DNA from: Rhabditoides inermis
Lineage: Eukaryota; Nematoda; Chromadorea; Rhabditida; Rhabditidae
Assembly: GCA_963966185.1 (NCBI GenBank)
Contig: CAWZYM010000020.1
Span: 1,940,017-2,004,016, forward strand
Reading direction: 5' to 3'
DNA length: 64,000 nucleotides
Shown here: piece after piece, positions 60,463-64,000 of the stretch
Position numbering within the stretch: position 1 is the first letter of the stretch
Layout of the letters: every line of letters begins with the position of its first letter
Notes under the pieces: generated by a model
Seen by the model: only the letters and a program-made list of their open reading frames with translations
Database searches by the model: none
What the model was told of the DNA's origin: nothing
Made by a program: the position numbers and the translations under genes

Positions 60463-63400
60463 ATGTTTGCTATGGTGTTCGGTTTTCTGATAACTGTGCT
60501 TCTATCGTGTCATCATCATGGTGTTGTTCCCGTTCTTCCCGTGATGACGTGCTCTCCCGTCGAGCAATTCTCCATTTCGGTCAATTTCACTCGGTTTTCT
60601 TCACACACTGTCCAGGCTTCTCTTCCCCCTAGTTGCCTGTTCGTTCCATCAGTCAATTGTGGTCTTCGGTGGTATCCGTCTAGTCTATTGTATGTGAGTT
60701 GCCGTGGTTTGTCAACTGGTTCCCTCCAGCGTCATTCCCATCTCCATGCCTCGTTATCGATCGATACTGCCGCGCGTTTGTTCGGTTCACCTAACAGTCG
60801 GGTCAATGACTGTACGGATGATGCCTTCCCTCAGGCTATAAAGAAGGAATTCGGTGAAGCCTTTCCTCAGGCTATAAATAAGGAACTCGGTGAAGCCTTT
60901 CCTCAGGCTATAAATAAGGAACTCGGTGAAGCCTTCCCTCAGGCTCTAAAGAAGGAACTCGGTGTACCTAGTAATCGGGTGAATGATTGCACGGTTTATG
61001 AAGCCTTCCCTCAGGCGACAAAGTGGAATCTCGGCTTACCCAATGGGGGAATTGAACGGCACAATGATCAGCCCCGTGCTGGAGCGAAAGCGAACTCGGA
61101 GAATTCAGTGGTTGCGAATGATTCGGAATGGACGCCGCATCGGCTCAGCCAGGTGTTACAAAATCTGATTCGGAAATGGGATTACAATATGGAAAGAGTT
61201 TCAAGGTTCATGACATGGCTCTGCAGCGCAATGGAAAGTGTGCTGGAGAGAATACGATATGGCCTGAAGATAATCAATGCTATGGTATTCATGAGCGACA
61301 ACACGCCTAAACAGGAATCAAGCACTTGGAGTGAGCGTTCTTCTCAATCGGACGGTGTTCGTCGTGCCGGCCCGATGCCGACACTCCCTCTCACTCTCTC
61401 CCTGTGGAAGAGAATGAGACGTCGGCAAAGCAAACGATCGAATCGGAAAAAGCGAGCGAGAGCTCGTAGACTGTTGCAAAAGATGGCTGGAATTCTCCAT
61501 CAAATTCGAAATACCCCTATGCATGGTGATCCGACTATTTTCTTTGGCGGAGGAGATGAAATGATAACAGATGAAACATTGCTGGATACGGTATGCAAAA
61601 AGGTGCGCGTACTGACTCCAGTTGCTGCAAAAATCAAGTGTGGCGGGTGCGACTGCCTGCTTATGGGAGATGCGAGAGTGAGCCACATGGCTCGTCACTA
61701 TCAAAAGAAGGCACAAATAAGGCCACATGCCTGTCCCTGGAAGACTGAATTGGACATACAACCGGGTACACAAGCAAAAATGTACATGGAATACATTTGC
61801 AGAGTGTGTGAGCAGGTGTTTGGAACTATCGGCGAGGCAAGGAAACATGCTCTGGACACTCATCCAGAAATGGGGAGTTTTCTTGAAAATCAAGAAAAAA
61901 TGAGGACAGAAGTGATGAAAAAGAAGCAAAATGCGTATGCGGAGAGAAGGAAACAGAGCACACAGTGTGATGAGAACGTGGCAGATCAGTCAGCTGATCT
62001 GCCTACACAGACGGAATCGATTGTCGCCTCTCAGGCAGTGAGTGCGGGCGGCGAACGAAAGAGGAAGAGAGTGGATGGCAGGGCACAGGCGAAGAGAGTG
62101 CGCACTGATTCAGAGGAACCAATCGATGAATCGATGCAGGAGGCAGAGACGCAGAGTGAACCATACGGAGAGGCTGCTGGTCACTCGAGAGCCGAGGTGG
62201 TAAACGAGAACGAGATTGGAGAGGAAAGGCCGAGTGCGAGCCGCGATACCGCTTTGATAAGAGAAAGCGAGGAGATGAGTGGAATTGAGTCCAGCCAGCT
62301 GTCAGCTGGTGTGACTGTGCGAGAAGAGAGATCGCAGTCTGATCTACCAATGCCCGAGGAGGCGAGAGTAGACGACTCGATCGATCAATATCAATCAATG
62401 GAATCGATAACGGAAAGTGATAATAATCATGAAATTGCGAGTACATCTACAGAAAATGAACCGGCCATGGAAACAAATGCCGAATTTGAGGAATATCAAG
62501 TGCAAGGTGAGCTGACCAGGTCGGCAATGGCCTGTCTCAATCACAGTGAGGGTGCAAATTCGCGGATGAGCAATCAAGCCATACATGCCTACCTCATATC
62601 GAAATACCGTAATACGAGCACCTACGTGATGAACCCCGCTATCGTGCGTGGAGTGATATGGAAATACAAAGGAAGCGAGATCGCACTGTGTAACGCAATG
62701 CGAGACGCAAAGTACAGTAAAGTGGTGCTACCGTACCACTACAACAATCACTGGATGCTGGTCATGGCTGATAAGTCACACGACAAAGCTACCGTATACG
62801 ATCCCATGCAATGTAATTCGATCGATAATCGATCAATCGATAAACTGGAGCGCCTGTTCGGCCGCGAGATACAGTACGCCGAGCCTGCCACCTACAGTAG
62901 GCAGGAGAGAAATGAAATGAACTGTGGATTGAGAGTTGTGATGATATTAACACAACTGATTGATAATCGACCGCTCTTTCACTCGATTGGAGAGCTGGAA
63001 CAGCTAAGAGTGAGAATGAGGAAGACGATTCATAATGAGAGAACGAGTCACATTCCGAGACTCATGGACATTGACTTGTCCCACATGCAGGTGAACCCCA
63101 TGCCACTTCCCGTAAAGGGTAGTTGGCTGGAGAAACTCAGTCGGACGTCCTCGTTCGAGCAGGTCGAATACGTTGCTGATCAGTTTGCAAAATTTGCATA
63201 CCTTATTCGGAAAGATAGACATGCGGAAGCGTGCAAACTGTTGGATGATGAGTTGCCGTCGTGCGAAGCTCTCGCCGATAGGACAGTGCAACCAAATCAA
63301 AACAAAAAGAGACAAGGCGGTGCCCCGAGGGAGCAAAAAGATCTGCGGATACTGTATAAGGAAAACAAAGCTCACGCAGTGAAACGCATTCTCGGCGAAG

Positions 63401-64000
63401 AGTCGAAAGATTGCGAAATTGGAATCAATAAAGTGGAGAGCTACTTTCGAAAGACGACAACGGCCATGCCGTGTGATTATGACGCAGTACGGCGACTTGC
63501 CGCAAACCTGCCTAGGTTGAACATCTCCGGCTCGTTTATGAGGCGGTTCGGACAAAACGAAGTGATGAGTGTTTTGAAAAATAAGTCTAATACGGCACCG
63601 GGACCGGATGGCACTATGTATAGTGACCTTATACTGGCCGATTCTGAGGCGTTGTTCATTACTGAACTATTCAATCGATGTATGCGAGAACAGCGCATCC
63701 CGAAAAGCTGGAAAGAAACAAATACGTCTCTCATCTATAAGAAGGGAGACGAAATGGACATTGAGAATTGGAGACCGATCAGTCTCATGAATGTAATGTA
63801 TAAAGTGTACACCGGACTCTTGACAAAGAGAATGTGTGCCATAAAGGGAATGATAAGTGATTGCCAGAAGGGCTTCACAAACAGAGAAGGCACGTTGGAG
63901 AACATTGCGCTTCTACGCACGCCGATTCAACATGTCAAGGTTATAAAGGGTGATATCTGTGTGTCATGGCTCGACCTGGCCAATGCATTTGGCAGTGTCC
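60463..64000 (+). CDS. NeSL-clade non-LTR retrotransposon polyprotein: zinc fingers, Ulp1-type protease, reverse transcriptase (3' end outside window)
   Basis: A single frame without stops runs from the ATG at 60463 to the window edge, 1179 codons so far; an in-frame TGA at 60412 bounds it upstream. Residues about 120-190 hold five copies of a 12-residue motif (EAFPQAINKELG). Two C2H2 zinc fingers follow (C393-x2-C...HMARH; C446-x2-C...H-x4-H). A basic/acidic linker leads to a Ulp1/SENP-like cysteine protease: His763 in NNHWMLV, Asp780 in VYDP, Gln814, and Cys821 in NCGLR. The reverse transcriptase begins at about residue 1035: NTAPGPDG, IPKSWKETNTSLIYKKGD, NWRPISLMN, SDCQKGF, and LDLANAFGSV where the catalytic Asp of motif A lies. 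Zinc finger, ULP protease, then RT is the known NeSL (R2-like) order. The C-terminal restriction-like endonuclease would be beyond the edge. The uninterrupted frame suggests a young copy. Confidence 0.9.
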   Translation, partial: MFAMVFGFLITVLLSCHHHGVVPVLPVMTCSPVEQFSISVNFTRFSSHTVQASLPPSCLFVPSVNCGLRWYPSSLLYVSCRGLSTGSLQRHSHLHASLSIDTAARLFGSPNSRVNDCTDDAFPQAIKKEFGEAFPQAINKELGEAFPQAINKELGEAFPQALKKELGVPSNRVNDCTVYEAFPQATKWNLGLPNGGIERHNDQPRAGAKANSENSVVANDSEWTPHRLSQVLQNLIRKWDYNMERVSRFMTWLCSAMESVLERIRYGLKIINAMVFMSDNTPKQESSTWSERSSQSDGVRRAGPMPTLPLTLSLWKRMRRRQSKRSNRKKRARARRLLQKMAGILHQIRNTPMHGDPTIFFGGGDEMITDETLLDTVCKKVRVLTPVAAKIKCGGCDCLLMGDARVSHMARHYQKKAQIRPHACPWKTELDIQPGTQAKMYMEYICRVCEQVFGTIGEARKHALDTHPEMGSFLENQEKMRTEVMKKKQNAYAERRKQSTQCDENVADQSADLPTQTESIVASQAVSAGGERKRKRVDGRAQAKRVRTDSEEPIDESMQEAETQSEPYGEAAGHSRAEVVNENEIGEERPSASRDTALIRESEEMSGIESSQLSAGVTVREERSQSDLPMPEEARVDDSIDQYQSMESITESDNNHEIASTSTENEPAMETNAEFEEYQVQGELTRSAMACLNHSEGANSRMSNQAIHAYLISKYRNTSTYVMNPAIVRGVIWKYKGSEIALCNAMRDAKYSKVVLPYHYNNHWMLVMADKSHDKATVYDPMQCNSIDNRSIDKLERLFGREIQYAEPATYSRQERNEMNCGLRVVMILTQLIDNRPLFHSIGELEQLRVRMRKTIHNERTSHIPRLMDIDLSHMQVNPMPLPVKGSWLEKLSRTSSFEQVEYVADQFAKFAYLIRKDRHAEACKLLDDELPSCEALADRTVQPNQNKKRQGGAPREQKDLRILYKENKAHAVKRILGEESKDCEIGINKVESYFRKTTTAMPCDYDAVRRLAANLPRLNISGSFMRRFGQNEVMSVLKNKSNTAPGPDGTMYSDLILADSEALFITELFNRCMREQRIPKSWKETNTSLIYKKGDEMDIENWRPISLMNVMYKVYTGLLTKRMCAIKGMISDCQKGFTNREGTLENIALLRTPIQHVKVIKGDICVSWLDLANAFGSV
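60463..64000 (+). mobile_element. 5' part of a NeSL-like non-LTR retrotransposon
   Basis: The element includes at least the frame at 60463 plus an unknown length of 5'UTR. The insertion target could not be identified: no spliced-leader, U2 snRNA or rRNA gene fragment was recognised in the upstream flank, though the family usually inserts at specific sites. Confidence 0.8.
60820..61034 (+). repeat. In-frame 36-bp tandem repeat in the retrotransposon N-terminus
   Basis: Four adjacent units (60820-60963) plus a fifth after a short spacer (from 60999). The middle two are identical in protein. Both the first and fifth unit are preceded by NRVNDCT-like sequence, so a larger unit was also duplicated. 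Confidence 0.85.

Noticed and set aside
60463..60520. Hydrophobic start of the retrotransposon frame as a signal peptide
   Set aside because: Retrotransposon proteins of this clade act in the nucleus; the true start may be a later Met, and the stretch is probably untranslated or incidental.
60820..61034. A CRISPR-like array of 36-bp repeats
   Set aside because: Units are directly adjacent without spacers and lie in frame inside a retrotransposon protein of an animal genome.

Overview
The window is nuclear DNA of a small-genome animal, most likely a nematode or another ecdysozoan. Protein-coding genes are split into many short exons (often 50-200 nt). The shortest introns are about 42-43 nt. 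Splice acceptors commonly read TTTCAG or TTGCAG, and several genes have such an acceptor within about 20 nt of the ATG, which would suit spliced-leader trans-splicing. Lustrin/Kunitz and Ly-6-type secreted proteins and a NeSL-type retrotransposon also fit a nematode. I cannot name the species. (GA)n/(CT)n microsatellites are extremely frequent in introns and between genes and cause most of the spurious long open frames.

Layout: 1-2519, 3' part of a minus-strand Ly-6/uPAR-like gene. 3271-10620, four nearly identical copies (-,+,-,+) of a 199-residue secreted protein in a large imperfect palindrome, one arm of which carries a transposon insertion with a matching empty site in the other arm. 12515-17817, G-protein alpha-s (minus). 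18736-27531, VPS4 (plus), whose introns hold a complete class A GPCR gene on the other strand, two tRNA-related repeats and a GC-rich inverted-repeat element. 28773-29790, an unrecognised gene with an apparent one-base frameshift. 32417-35241, a SMYD-type SET methyltransferase (plus) with a TTAA-flanked MITE in a GC-AG intron. 37044-38972, a CCDC92-like coiled-coil gene. 39924-40260, SmE, followed 240 bp later by PIGK/GPI8 (40501-45461). The 3.6-kb PIGK intron contains a 968-residue Lys/Glu-repeat protein gene on the opposite strand. 45707-48229, CDK5RAP1 (minus), head-to-head with a DBHS (NONO/PSPC1-type) RNA-binding protein gene (48714-53036). 53205 to about 56560, a multidomain Kunitz/cysteine-rich secreted protein (minus), tail-to-tail with the DBHS gene. 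56561-60462, repeats with no recognised gene. 60463-64000 (open at the edge), one uninterrupted frame of at least 1179 codons with two C2H2 zinc fingers, a Ulp1/SENP-type cysteine protease and the start of a reverse transcriptase: the 5' part of an apparently intact NeSL-clade non-LTR retrotransposon.

Most of the recognised genes are unrelated housekeeping functions (signalling, ESCRT disassembly, snRNP core, GPI anchoring, tRNA modification, nuclear RNA binding). Their arrangement is the notable part: two genes nested in introns, one likely bidirectional promoter, one possible SmE-PIGK co-transcription unit, and a recent palindromic gene family. Exon coordinates were worked out by eye from reading frame, GT/GC-AG boundaries and family alignment from memory; no search was run.
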